Shown piece by piece: positions 1 to 8,249 of a stretch of 64,000 nt of DNA. The notes under the pieces are model-generated. The model was not told the origin of the DNA. It did no database searches and worked only from the letters and a program-made list of their open reading frames with translations. The DNA lies in NCBI RefSeq assembly GCF_029968095.1, contig NZ_JASCIR010000017.1, positions 1 to 64,000 on the forward strand. Reading direction: 5' to 3'. The stretch is from Streptomyces solicavernae (GTDB taxonomy: Bacteria; Actinomycetota; Actinomycetes; Streptomycetales; Streptomycetaceae). A program made the position numbers and the translations under genes. Within the stretch, counting starts at the first letter, position 1. Every line of letters begins with the position of its first letter.

Positions 1-16
1 CCCACCTAAAGGTGGG
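1..16. terminator. Hairpin at the window edge, possible terminator
   Basis: CCCACCT and AGGTGGG form a 7-bp perfect stem with a two-base loop at the very start of the window. It may terminate a gene lying outside the window. The rest of 17-132 holds only a short tandem repeat. Confidence 0.35.
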
Positions 17-63
17 GGTACCCACGAAGGAGACAGGATGGGCGCCACGTTCCGGCCTCACGC

Positions 64-113
64 GGCGTGCGGGTGGAGCGGCGTGCGGGTCGAGCGGCGT
101 GCGGGTCCGAGCC
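64..113. repeat. About 17-bp tandem repeat, three units
   Basis: Three near-identical units of roughly gcggcgtgcgggtcga follow one another just past the 3' end of the SpoIIE-type phosphatase gene. It is one of many short arrays at gene ends in this window. Confidence 0.6.
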
Positions 114-132
114 CCGCAGGACTCTTCGGCGC

Positions 133-2958
133 TCAGAACTCCCCGTCGTCGCCCCACTGGTCGAGCAGGCTCTCCTCGGACTCGGCCTCCGGGGTGCGGG
201 AGCCGTGGTGGAGGGACTGCTCGGTCCAGATGACCTTGCCGCGGCCGGTGTAGCGCGTACCCCAGCGCTCCGCGAACCGGGCGACGAGGAACAGTCCGCG
301 GCCGCCCTCGTCCGTGGACTTGGCGCGGCGCAGGTGCGGGGAGGTGCTGGAGCCGTCGGACACCTCGCAGATCAGGCTGTTGCGGTCGTGCAGGAGGCGC
401 AGCCGGATCGGGTCGGTGCCGTAGCGGATGGCGTTGGTGACGAGTTCGCTGACCACCAGCTCGGTCGCGAACGCCGCCTCGTCCAGGTCCCAGTCGGCCA
501 GCTTGCGGGTGACGTCGGCGCGTACCCGGGAGACGGCCGCGGGGTCGGCGGGTACGTCCCACTCCGCGACCCGGTCGGGGACGAGCCGCCGGGTACGGGC
601 CACCAGGAGCGCGACGTCGTCGCCGGGCCGCTCGGGCAGGACGGTGTCGAGGACGGCCCGGCACACCTCGTCCGGGCTGCGGTCCGCCGTCTCGGCGAGG
701 GCGGCGCGCAGCAGGCCGAGGCCGACCTCCAGATCGCGGTGGCGGTCCTCGACGAGGCCGTCGGTGTAGAGGGCGAGGGTGCTGCCCTCGGGCAGGTGCA
801 GTTCGGCGGTCTCGACGGGCAGTCCGGCGCCGAGGCCGAGCGGCGGGGAGACCGGCACGTCCGGGAACTCGGCGGTGCCGTCGGGGTGGACGACGGCGGG
901 GCCCGGGTGTCCCGCGCGGGCCAGGGTGCAGCGTCCGGTGACCGGGTCGTAGATCGCGTACAGGCAGGTGGCGCCGGTGATCATGCCTTCGCCCGCGGCT
1001 TCGGGGTCGGCCTCGTCGGCGTCGATGCGGGCGACCAGCTCGTCCAGGTGGCCGATGAGTTCGTCGGGGCCGCGGTCCAGGGCGGAGAAGTTGTGCACGG
1101 CGGTACGCAGCCGGCCCATGGTCGCGGCGGCGTGCAGTCCGTGGCCGACGACGTCCCCGACGACGAGGGCGACCCGGGCGCCGGGCAGCGGCAGCACGTC
1201 GAACCAGTCGCCGCCCACCCCGGCCTCGGCGGGCAGATACCGGTGGGCCACGTCGAGGGCGGTCTGCTCGGGCAGGGCCCGCGGGAGCAGGCTGCGCTGC
1301 AGGGTGACGGCGACGGCGTGCTCGCGCGCGTACCGGCGGGCGTTGTCCACGGACAGGGCGGCGCGGGCGGAGAGTTCCTCGGCGAAGGACACGTCGTCCT
1401 CGGTGAAGGGTTCCTGCTCGGAGCGCCAGTAGTTGACCGAGCCGAGGACGACGCCGCGGGCGCGCAGCGGCACCGAGATCAGGGAGTGGATGCCGTGTTC
1501 GAGGACGCGCCGCGCCCGCTCCGGGTCCTGGGCGCGCCAGCCCTCGGAGGCGTGCAGGTCGGCGGCGAGCACGGCGTGGCCGGTCGCCAGGCCTTCGGCC
1601 ATCGGGCTGCCGGTCACGAAGTGCAGGGACGAGCCGGCCGGGTACAGCGGCGGGTCGGCCTGGACGCCGCGGACGGCGATGCGGTGCATGGCGGCGTCGC
1701 CGGCGGCGTCGGTGTCGTCGGGTTCGTCGCCGCGCGTCACCGCGTCAAGGAGCTCGACGGTGGCGAAGTCCGCGAACCGGGGCACGGCGATCTCGGTCAA
1801 CTCCTCGGCGGTACGGGCCACATCGAGGGTGGTGCCGATGCCCACCCCGGCGTCGTAGAGGAGTTGGAGCCGTTCGCGGGCGAGTTCGGCGCGGCCGGCG
1901 AGGGCGCGCAGTTCGGTGGAGTCGCGGAGCGTGGCGACGCTGCCGGCGGGGCCGCCGTGGCGGTCGACGGGCCGTACGTTGACGGCGAGCAGCCGGTCGC
2001 CGACCAGGTGCACGGCGTCGGTGACGGACTCGCCGGAGGCGAGGAGCCGGGCGGCGGCGGGGGCGAGGCCGAGCTCGGCGATCTGGCGGCGTTCGGCGTC
2101 GGCGGGGAGGTCGAGGAGGCGGCGGGCCTCGTCGTTGGCGAGGAGCAGCCGGCCGTCGGCGCCGACGATCAGGACGCCTTCGCGGACGGAGTGCAGGACG
2201 GCGTCGTGGTGCTCGTACATGCGCGTCATCTCGACGGGGCCGAGGCCGTGCGTCTGGCGCTTGAGGCGACGGCTCACCAGGGCCGCGCCGCCCGCCGCCA
2301 CGAGGAGGGCGCCGCCCGCGGTGGCGAGCAGCACGGGCAGGCGGTGGGCGACGTCCCGGTTGACGTGCTTGACGGTGACGGAGACGGAGACGATCCCGGC
2401 GACCGAGCCGTCCGCGCGAAGCACGGGCACCACGGACTGGACGACGTCGGTCTCGCCGCCGGGCAGGACCGGACCCTGGGCGCTCTCGACGATGGTGCGG
2501 CCTTCGAGGGCGGGCCCGATGGTGCCCACGAAGGGCTTGCCGATCTGTTCCGGGTCGGGGTGGGTGAGGCGGAGGCCCTTGGTGTCGGTCACGACGACCG
2601 CGTCGAGGCCGGAGCGTTTGCGGGCTGCCTCGGCGCGGGGCTGGAGGACCGCGGTGGGGTCGGGGCCGTCCAGGGCGGCCGCCGTGCCGGGGCCGTTCGC
2701 GAAGGCCTCGCCGGCGACGAGCACCTCGTCCCGGGCCTGGTCGGCGGCCTGGTTGCGGACCTGGACGACGATGACGAGCAGCGTGGCGACGACGAGGATC
2801 ACGACGATCCCGAGCTGCAGCAGGAAGACCTGGCCGGCGACGCTGCGCGCGTTGAGGCGCGCCCGGCGCCGCCCCGCCGGCCGCCCCTGTCGCTCGTGCT
2901 GTCCGCTCGGCCGGGGCGGGGGACTCGACGTCCGGGGCTCGGATCCGTGCTTACCCAT
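133..2958 (-). CDS. Membrane sensor with PAS, GAF, SpoIIE phosphatase and RsbW-type kinase domains
   Basis: The 941-aa protein has two membrane spans (about residues 43-65 and 207-229) flanking an extracytoplasmic sensor segment. A PAS-like region (about 250-350), a GAF region (about 360-530), a PP2C-type SpoIIE phosphatase domain (about 560-770) and a C-terminal HATPase with the N-box motif ELVVSELVTNAIRYG follow. Such proteins usually act on anti-sigma factor antagonists in partner-switching stress control, with phosphatase and anti-sigma kinase activities on one chain; the target here is unknown. The gene starts 27 bp after the stop of a TetR gene on the same strand, so the two may be co-transcribed. 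The ATG has only a weak GGGAAG upstream. Confidence 0.9.
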   Translation of the reverse strand: MGKHGSEPRTSSPPPRPSGQHERQGRPAGRRRARLNARSVAGQVFLLQLGIVVILVVATLLVIVVQVRNQAADQARDEVLVAGEAFANGPGTAAALDGPDPTAVLQPRAEAARKRSGLDAVVVTDTKGLRLTHPDPEQIGKPFVGTIGPALEGRTIVESAQGPVLPGGETDVVQSVVPVLRADGSVAGIVSVSVTVKHVNRDVAHRLPVLLATAGGALLVAAGGAALVSRRLKRQTHGLGPVEMTRMYEHHDAVLHSVREGVLIVGADGRLLLANDEARRLLDLPADAERRQIAELGLAPAAARLLASGESVTDAVHLVGDRLLAVNVRPVDRHGGPAGSVATLRDSTELRALAGRAELARERLQLLYDAGVGIGTTLDVARTAEELTEIAVPRFADFATVELLDAVTRGDEPDDTDAAGDAAMHRIAVRGVQADPPLYPAGSSLHFVTGSPMAEGLATGHAVLAADLHASEGWRAQDPERARRVLEHGIHSLISVPLRARGVVLGSVNYWRSEQEPFTEDDVSFAEELSARAALSVDNARRYAREHAVAVTLQRSLLPRALPEQTALDVAHRYLPAEAGVGGDWFDVLPLPGARVALVVGDVVGHGLHAAATMGRLRTAVHNFSALDRGPDELIGHLDELVARIDADEADPEAAGEGMITGATCLYAIYDPVTGRCTLARAGHPGPAVVHPDGTAEFPDVPVSPPLGLGAGLPVETAELHLPEGSTLALYTDGLVEDRHRDLEVGLGLLRAALAETADRSPDEVCRAVLDTVLPERPGDDVALLVARTRRLVPDRVAEWDVPADPAAVSRVRADVTRKLADWDLDEAAFATELVVSELVTNAIRYGTDPIRLRLLHDRNSLICEVSDGSSTSPHLRRAKSTDEGGRGLFLVARFAERWGTRYTGRGKVIWTEQSLHHGSRTPEAESEESLLDQWGDDGEF

Positions 2959-2985
2959 GTGTCCCAGTCTTCCCGACTGTCCCGG

Positions 2986-3693
2986 TCAGGGGTTGTCCGG
3001 AGACATGCGCGTGGGCGCGGGCGCGGGCGTGGAGATACGGGGGATACGGCTGCGGCGGGCCGCCGGGCGGTACTCGACGAGGACCAGTGCCAGTTCGACG
3101 TACCGTTCGGCGAGGTCCGGCACGCTCTCCTCGCCGCTCTCCCGGTACCACTGGGCGACGGCGTTGCACATCGCGATGACGCCGCGGCGGGCGTCCTTCG
3201 GGTGCGGGGTGCGGAAGACGCCCTGGGCGACGCCGTCCTCGATGATCTGCTCGAACATGCGGGTGCCGTCGAGCCGCCTGCGCCGGAACTCGGCAAGCCC
3301 CTCCTCGGACATGCTGCGCCACTCGGTGAGCGTCAGGCTGCTCTCCAGGCGGTACTCCGCGCGGTAGCGCACGGTGGCCCGCACCACCGCCGCCAGCTGC
3401 TCGCCCGGGTCGTCGCCGGCGGAGGCCAGCTCCTCGCGGCAGGCGTCGAAGTAGGCCTGGCCGCTGCCGTTCACCAGGGCGTGCAGCAGGTCCTGCTTGC
3501 CGGGGTAGTAGTGGTACATCGCCGAGAGGCTGACGCCGGCCCGCCGGGCGATGTCGCGGATGGACACGGCGGCGTACCCGCGCTCCCCGAACTCCTGCCG
3601 GGCGGCGTCCAGGATCGCCTCCTTGCCTGTGCCTCGCACCGCTGTCCTCCCTTGTCCTCCTCCGCGCCCCTCCGGACGGCGTCGGGGCTGCAT
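2986..3693 (-). CDS. TetR-family transcriptional regulator
   Basis: A 235-aa protein with an N-terminal TetR helix-turn-helix (around AILDAARQEFGERGY to VSLSAMYHYYPGKQDLL) and a C-terminal ligand-binding half. Two starts are plausible: the ATG used here, with GGGAGG five bases upstream, or a GTG at 3639 that also has GGGAGGA upstream and would give the more usual 217 aa without an Arg-rich extension. A palindrome GAACG-AC-CGTTC lies 12 bp in front of the ATG and looks like an autoregulatory operator. The SpoIIE-type gene follows at once and is the probable co-regulated partner. Confidence 0.87.
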   Translation of the reverse strand: MQPRRRPEGRGGGQGRTAVRGTGKEAILDAARQEFGERGYAAVSIRDIARRAGVSLSAMYHYYPGKQDLLHALVNGSGQAYFDACREELASAGDDPGEQLAAVVRATVRYRAEYRLESSLTLTEWRSMSEEGLAEFRRRRLDGTRMFEQIIEDGVAQGVFRTPHPKDARRGVIAMCNAVAQWYRESGEESVPDLAERYVELALVLVEYRPAARRSRIPRISTPAPAPTRMSPDNP

Positions 3694-3704
3694 CGTAGCC
3701 TCCC

Positions 3705-3716
3705 GAACGACCGTTC
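3705..3716. promoter_or_regulatory. Palindromic TetR operator candidate
   Basis: GAACGACCGTTC has 5-bp arms around a 2-bp centre, immediately upstream of the ribosome binding site of the TetR gene. The position and symmetry suit self-repression by the TetR protein. Confidence 0.55.
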
Positions 3717-3777
3717 AATCACCCTCTCCCTCACCCTCTCCATCGCCCTCTCCCTCTCCTTCACCCTCACCCTCAAC
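3717..3777. repeat. CCCTCTCC/CCCTCACC low-complexity tract
   Basis: About ten hexamer-like units of ccctct/ccctca lie between the TetR start and the amidohydrolase stop, running into the 3' end of the amidohydrolase gene. No gene is visible in this gap. Confidence 0.6.
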
Positions 3778-4966
3778 CTCGGTGATCGCGCCGTACGGCC
3801 AGGGCGCGGGCCCTCCAGTCCGGGTCGGCGGCCAGGTCGAGGCCCGTCCAGGCCATCGCGAGGGCGCCGGTCAGGGCGGCCTCGTCGGCGGCGGGGCTCG
3901 CGGCGTCCTCGGCGAACGTGCGGGTGTGCGGGGTGCCCTGGGCGCCGTCGATGCCGAGGCCGGGGTGGATGGCGGGCAGGGCGTGCGTGACGTTGCCCAT
4001 GTCGGTGGAGGCGCCGGTGCCGTGCGGGACGGGTCCGGGCTCGGGCACGTCGCGGCCGGTGGCCCGCAGGTTGCGCGCGTACGCCGCCATCAGGGCGGGG
4101 TCGTGGCGCAGCTCCAGGTAGTCGGGCTGGACGGGGCGTACGTCGAGGGTGGTGCGGGTGGCGAGGGCGGCGCCGCGGAAGCAGTCGAGGACGCGCTCGC
4201 GGAGGGTGTGCAGCTCCTCGCCGGTGGGCGTACGGACCTCGTACTCCAGGACGGTGCGCTCCGGGATGATGTTGGTGCGGTCGCCGCCGTGGCGGACGAT
4301 CCCGGCGACGCGGTATCCGTCGCGGAGCTGCTGGCGGAGCTGGCCGACGGCGACCTGCGCGACGACGGCGGCGTCGGCGGCGTTGAGCCCGGCCTCGGGC
4401 GCGGACGCGGCGTGCGCGGCCCGGCCGGTGAAGGTGGCCTCGAAGCGGCCGACGGCGGTGCTGGAGCCGCGCGGGTCCACGGTGTCGCGGGGCTCGGGGT
4501 GGACCATCATCGCGACGGTGACGTCGTCGAAGGCGCCGCGCTGCAGCATCAGCACCTTGCCGCCGCCCTCCTCCTCGGCGGGGGTGCCGAGGAGTTTCAC
4601 GCGGAACCCCAGCTCGTCGGCGGCCGCGGTGAGCGCGATCGCGGCGCCGACACCGGCCGCGCAGATCACGTTGTGCCCGCAGGCGTGGCCGAGCTCCGGC
4701 AGCGCGTCGTACTCCGCGCACACGCCGATGGTGAGGTCGCCGGCGCCGTACGTGGCGGTGAGCGCGGTCGGCAGCTCGCAGGCGCCGCGCCGCACGTCGA
4801 ACCCGGCCTCTTCGAGGAGGACGGCGACGCGTTCGGCGGCGCGGGTCTCCGCGAAGGCGGTCTCCGGGTCGTCGTGCAGCGCGTGGCTGAGCTCGACGAG
4901 CCGGTCCTTGTACGCGTCGATCCGGGCGGCGGCACGGTCGCGCAGCGTGGGGCCGGCGACGGGCAT
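3773..4966 (-). CDS. M20 (AbgB-like) metallo-amidohydrolase
   Basis: A 397-aa peptidase of the M20D amidohydrolase type, which cleaves N-acyl amino acids or related amides with two metal ions. Visible motifs are GVCAEYDALPELGHACGHN (metal-binding DALPE/HACGHN) and TPAEEEGGG with the catalytic Glu pair; GNVTHALPAIHP contributes a further metal histidine. The start was set at the ATG preceded by GGAGGA (gctggaggacccc); an upstream in-frame start at 5101 would add a 45-residue Arg/Pro-rich tail with no family match. The substrate cannot be told from sequence. Confidence 0.88.
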   Translation of the reverse strand: MPVAGPTLRDRAAARIDAYKDRLVELSHALHDDPETAFAETRAAERVAVLLEEAGFDVRRGACELPTALTATYGAGDLTIGVCAEYDALPELGHACGHNVICAAGVGAAIALTAAADELGFRVKLLGTPAEEEGGGKVLMLQRGAFDDVTVAMMVHPEPRDTVDPRGSSTAVGRFEATFTGRAAHAASAPEAGLNAADAAVVAQVAVGQLRQQLRDGYRVAGIVRHGGDRTNIIPERTVLEYEVRTPTGEELHTLRERVLDCFRGAALATRTTLDVRPVQPDYLELRHDPALMAAYARNLRATGRDVPEPGPVPHGTGASTDMGNVTHALPAIHPGLGIDGAQGTPHTRTFAEDAASPAADEAALTGALAMAWTGLDLAADPDWRARALAVRRDHRG

Positions 4967-5117
4967 GGGGGTCCTCCAGCTCAGGGCGGGCGCGCGCCGC
5001 GCAGGGCGGGGTGCGCGCCGGGAGACGGATACGGTGCGCCGGGGAGCGGGCGGGCTCCTCGGTGATCCCCAGGTGTACCGGTTCGCCCGGCCGATCGCCA
5101 ACGTAAGGCCTGTTCAG

Positions 5118-5163
5118 GTACGTACGGAGCACGCGTTGAAGTACGTACGGAGCACGCGTTGAA
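5118..5163. repeat. 23-bp tandem duplication
   Basis: The 23-bp unit beginning gtacgtacggagcacgcg occurs twice head to tail, followed by two copies of cgttgaacggctccg (about 5157-5188). It occupies the gap between the amidohydrolase start and the stop of the next minus-strand gene; nothing else is seen in 4967-5216. Confidence 0.8.
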
Positions 5164-5216
5164 CGGCTCCGGGCGTTGAACGGCTCCGAAACGCGCGGCG
5201 GCCTGAGCGCCCGGGC

Positions 5217-5627
5217 TCAGTGCCGCCGCCCCGGCACCCGGTGCATCCGGCGTATCCGGCGTATCCGGCGCCGCAGCACCCGTACCACTCCGATCGGGCC
5301 GAGACCGAGACCGAGGCCGCGGAGTGCGGGGCGGTCGGGGCGAGGGGGCTGGGGGGTGAGGGGCAGCAGATAGCGGGTGTGGTCGCGTTCCATCAGGCAC
5401 AGCGGCGGCTCGCCGACTCCGGCCACGGGTGCGATCAGGATGCGGAAGGGGCGGGGCGGGTCGTCGGGCAGTTCGGCGTCGAGCACGGCGGTCTCCCGGC
5501 CGAGTTCGCGGCGGTACGCGACGACCTTGCCGTCCACCAGGATTTCGACCGTCCCGTGCCCACCGGAGACCTGCACGGTCACGGAGTGGCCGTCCCGGTC
5601 GATGTGGAAGCGCTGACCCGTGGCCAT
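5217..5627 (-). CDS. Hypothetical protein with Arg-rich C-terminus
   Basis: A 136-aa protein starting MATGQRFHIDRDGHSVTVQV with a good AGGAGG upstream of the ATG. The first 90 residues look like a small beta-rich domain (alternating hydrophobic strands, HGTVEILVDGKVVAYRREL). The tail is very basic (VRVLRRRIRRIRRMHR) and is encoded partly by a short atccggcgt repeat near 5245-5275. I do not recognise a family. It diverges from the LysR gene across a 201-bp gap that shows no other feature. Confidence 0.65.
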   Translation of the reverse strand: MATGQRFHIDRDGHSVTVQVSGGHGTVEILVDGKVVAYRRELGRETAVLDAELPDDPPRPFRILIAPVAGVGEPPLCLMERDHTRYLLPLTPQPPRPDRPALRGLGLGLGPIGVVRVLRRRIRRIRRMHRVPGRRH

Positions 5628-5828
5628 GACTGCCTCCTGCCGCGTACGAGGGGCTCTGCCTCCAGCGTAGGCGCGGTCCACGGGCAGGTGGGCCGGGACC
5701 GGCCTGTCGACCACCCGGGCGCGCGGACGGCGCGGCGCCCGGGACGGAACGGGGCGGCGCGGCGCGGCACCCGGGACGGAAATGGGCTGAATCGGGCGAT
5801 TCCCTCGCAGGCCGTGCAAGCTGTCCGC

Positions 5829-6743
5829 ATGATTGATCCCCGGCTCCGGATCCTGCAGATGGTCGCCGAGCACGGCACGGTCACCGCCGCCGCCCAGGCC
5901 CTCAACTACACGCCGTCCGCCGTCTCGTACCAGCTGCGCCAACTGGCCTCGGACGTCGGCACCGAACTGCTCGTGCACCAGGGCCGGGGCGTCCGGCTCA
6001 CCGACGCGGCGCGGATCCTGCTGCGGCACGCCGAGCGGCTGCAGGAGCAGTGGGAGCTGGCGCGCGCCGAGCTGGCCACCGCCGGTTCCGAGCCCGTGGG
6101 CCGGATCACGCTGTGCGGCTTCTCCAGCGCCGCGAGCACCCTGCTGCCGCCCGCCGCTGCCGCCCTGCGCGACGCGCACCCGCAGGTGGCGGTGCGGATC
6201 GTCGAGGCCGCGCCGGACCGCTGCTTCGACCTGCTCCTGTCGCAGGAGGCCGACCTCGCGCTGCTGGTCGTCACCGCCGACTCGCCGCCCCTGACGGACG
6301 GCCGCTTCGACCAGCAGCCGCTGCTCGACGAACCGTTGGACCTCGTCGTACGGCAGGGCCACCCGCTCGCGCGCAAGCGCCGGGTGACGCTCGCCGACGC
6401 CGCGCGGGAGGAGTGGATCGTCGGCAACCCCGGGACGACGTACCACCGGCTGGTGCTCGCGGCCTGCATGGGTGCCGGGTTCACGCCGCACATCGCGCAC
6501 CACTCCGACGCGTGGGACACCGGCACGGCACTGGTCGCGCACGGCTTCGGGGTGTTCCTGGTGCCGCGGCTCGCGCGGCTGCACGAGGACCGGCGGGTCG
6601 TCCGCCTGCGGCTGTACGGGGAGCCCGCGCCTGCCCGCCGCATCATGGCGGTGACCCGCCCCGGCGGCCGCGGCGTCCCCACGCTGGCGCACGCCGTGCA
6701 CACCGTCACCGAGACGGCCGGCCGACTCCTCCCGGCCCCCTGA
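5829..6743 (+). CDS. LysR-family transcriptional regulator
   Basis: A 304-aa LysR regulator: N-terminal winged helix-turn-helix (RILQMVAEHGTVTAAAQAL, NYTPSAVSYQLRQLASDVG) and the periplasmic-binding-protein-like effector domain from about residue 90. The start ATG is at the usual family distance from the HTH; a much longer frame extends upstream but has no coding sense. It is divergent from the hypothetical gene at 5217-5627 and converges on the GntR gene with 27 bp between stops. The target is unknown; LysR proteins usually control the divergent neighbour. Confidence 0.9.
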   Translation: MIDPRLRILQMVAEHGTVTAAAQALNYTPSAVSYQLRQLASDVGTELLVHQGRGVRLTDAARILLRHAERLQEQWELARAELATAGSEPVGRITLCGFSSAASTLLPPAAAALRDAHPQVAVRIVEAAPDRCFDLLLSQEADLALLVVTADSPPLTDGRFDQQPLLDEPLDLVVRQGHPLARKRRVTLADAAREEWIVGNPGTTYHRLVLAACMGAGFTPHIAHHSDAWDTGTALVAHGFGVFLVPRLARLHEDRRVVRLRLYGEPAPARRIMAVTRPGGRGVPTLAHAVHTVTETAGRLLPAP

Positions 6744-6770
6744 AAGAGTCTGGCAGAGGAACCGAGCGCG

Positions 6771-7436
6771 TCAGATCGCCTCGCGGATCGCCCGCTCGAA
6801 CCCCTCCACGTGCCCCCGCGCGAGCCGCCCCGCGCGGTCCGCATCGCCCGCGACGATCGCCTCGATCAGCGGGCTGTGCTCCTCGACGTGGCCGGACATG
6901 TCGTCCAGGCGGTCGACGAACAGGCACCAGATGCGGGTGGCGAGGTTGTCGTGGCGTACGAGGGTGTCCTCCAGGTAGGGGTTGTGCGTGGCCGCGTAGA
7001 TGGCGCGGTGCACCTGGAGGTCGAGGCGCATCAGCTCGGCGGCGTCCCGGTGCGCGTCGGCCACTGCCCGCAGTTCCGCGAGCAGCGTGGCCAGGGCCTC
7101 GCGGTCGGCGGCCGTGGCCCGGCGCGCGGCCTGCGCGGCGGCGAGCGGCTCCAGCTCCTGGCGGACCTCGGAGATGTACGCGAGGTCGGTGATGTTGACC
7201 TCGGTGGCGAAGGTGCCGCGCCTCGGGTAGGTGGTGATCAGCCGCTCGTACTGGAGCCGCTTGAGGGCTTCGCGCACCGGGGTGCGGCCGAGCCCCAGGG
7301 ACTGCATCAGCTGGTCCTCGTTGATCGGGTCGCCGGGGCGGATCTCCAGCATGACGAGGCGGTCGCGGATGGCGCGGTACGCCCGCTCGGCCAGCGACAG
7401 CGCATCGCCCCGGGGATCGGTCGCGACCTGCTGCAT
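6771..7436 (-). CDS. GntR-family (FadR/FCD type) regulator
   Basis: A 221-aa GntR regulator with an N-terminal winged helix (LAERAYRAIRDRLVMLEIRPGD, GRTPVREALKRLQYERLI) and an all-helical FCD effector domain with the metal-ligand pattern D..H and two further His (MRLDLQVHRAIYAATHN, HVEEHSPLIEAI). The ATG used here has AAGGGGGA upstream; an ATG 14 codons earlier exists. It lies next to the mycothiol/sarcosine C1 gene block, so it is the most likely reader of the two TGATATATCA palindromes at 9384 and 9588, though none of these is found in front of its own gene. Upstream, GAGTC-tagt-GACTC near 7484-7497 is an alternative self-operator. Confidence 0.9.
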   Translation of the reverse strand: MQQVATDPRGDALSLAERAYRAIRDRLVMLEIRPGDPINEDQLMQSLGLGRTPVREALKRLQYERLITTYPRRGTFATEVNITDLAYISEVRQELEPLAAAQAARRATAADREALATLLAELRAVADAHRDAAELMRLDLQVHRAIYAATHNPYLEDTLVRHDNLATRIWCLFVDRLDDMSGHVEEHSPLIEAIVAGDADRAGRLARGHVEGFERAIREAI

Positions 7437-7573
7437 GAGTCCCCCTTGCCTACCGGGCGCGCACCCTGTGTGCTGCACGCCGAGTCTAGTGACTCACCCG
7501 TAGCCCGGTTGACTCGGTCACCTTTCCTCTCCCCCTGGGCGGCCCCCGTTCGCCCCGGACGGGCGGCCCCGTA

Positions 7574-7607
7574 CCGGACCGCCGTGGGTGCAGTCACGGC
7601 GGTCCGG
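7574..7607 (-). terminator. 13-bp stem terminator of the mycothiol operon
   Basis: CCGGACCGCCGTG and its exact complement CACGGCGGTCCGG are separated by 8 bases, 22 bp past the stop of the metallo-hydrolase gene. Confidence 0.75.
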
Positions 7608-7628
7608 CGGCCGGGTGGGCGGTGCGGG

Positions 7629-8249
7629 CTACGCGGGGATGCCGGCCCGCTCCGCCTCGATCGTGGTGTCCGGGCCGTGCCCGGTGTGCACCACGGTGTC
7701 GCCGGGGAGCCGGAGCAGCCGGTCCCGGATGGAGCGCACGATCACGTCGTGGTCGCTGAACGAGCGGCCGGTGGCGCCGGGGCCGCCCTGGAAGAGGGTG
7801 TCGCCGGTGAAGACGGCGCCCAGGTCCTCGGCGTGGAAGCACACCGCGCCGGGCGCGTGCCCCGGCGTGTGCAGCACGCGCAGTGCGGTGCCCGCGACCT
7901 CGACGACCTGGCCGTCCTTCAGATCGCCGTCCCACCGGCTGTCGGGGTGCGTCAGCTCCCACACCGGCCGGTCGTCGGGGTGGAGCAGTACGGGCGCCTG
8001 CGTACGGGCGGCCAGCTGCGGGGCCACGCGGACGTGGTCGTCGTGGGCGTGCGTGCACAGGATCGCCCGCACGCGGCGCCCGGCGACGACCTCCAGGATG
8101 CGGTCCACGTCGTGCGGGGCGTCGATGACGACGCACTCCTCGTCGTCGCCGATCACCCACACGTTGTTGTCGACCTGGTGGGTCTCGCCGTCCAGGGAGA
8201 AGGTCCCGGAGGTGACGGTGTGCTCGATGCGGACGCGGCCGTGGCTCAC
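7629..8249 (-). CDS. Metallo-beta-lactamase-fold hydrolase (mycothiol thioester hydrolase candidate)
   Basis: A 206-aa MBL-fold hydrolase with the zinc motif THAHDDH, TPGHAPG and GDTLF, like glyoxalase II. The start is a GTG that overlaps the stop of the formaldehyde dehydrogenase gene in a GTGA junction, so the two are translationally coupled. This pairing is standard in mycothiol-producing actinobacteria. From context the enzyme probably hydrolyses a mycothiol thioester formed by the dehydrogenase; direct proof of the substrate is not in the sequence. Confidence 0.88.
   Translation of the reverse strand: MSHGRVRIEHTVTSGTFSLDGETHQVDNNVWVIGDDEECVVIDAPHDVDRILEVVAGRRVRAILCTHAHDDHVRVAPQLAARTQAPVLLHPDDRPVWELTHPDSRWDGDLKDGQVVEVAGTALRVLHTPGHAPGAVCFHAEDLGAVFTGDTLFQGGPGATGRSFSDHDVIVRSIRDRLLRLPGDTVVHTGHGPDTTIEAERAGIPA

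Noticed and set aside
67..3990. Open frame of 1307 codons on the plus strand
   Set aside because: It is antisense to the SpoIIE-type and TetR genes, has only low-complexity Gly/Ala/Arg content and no domain; long shadow frames are normal in GC-rich DNA.
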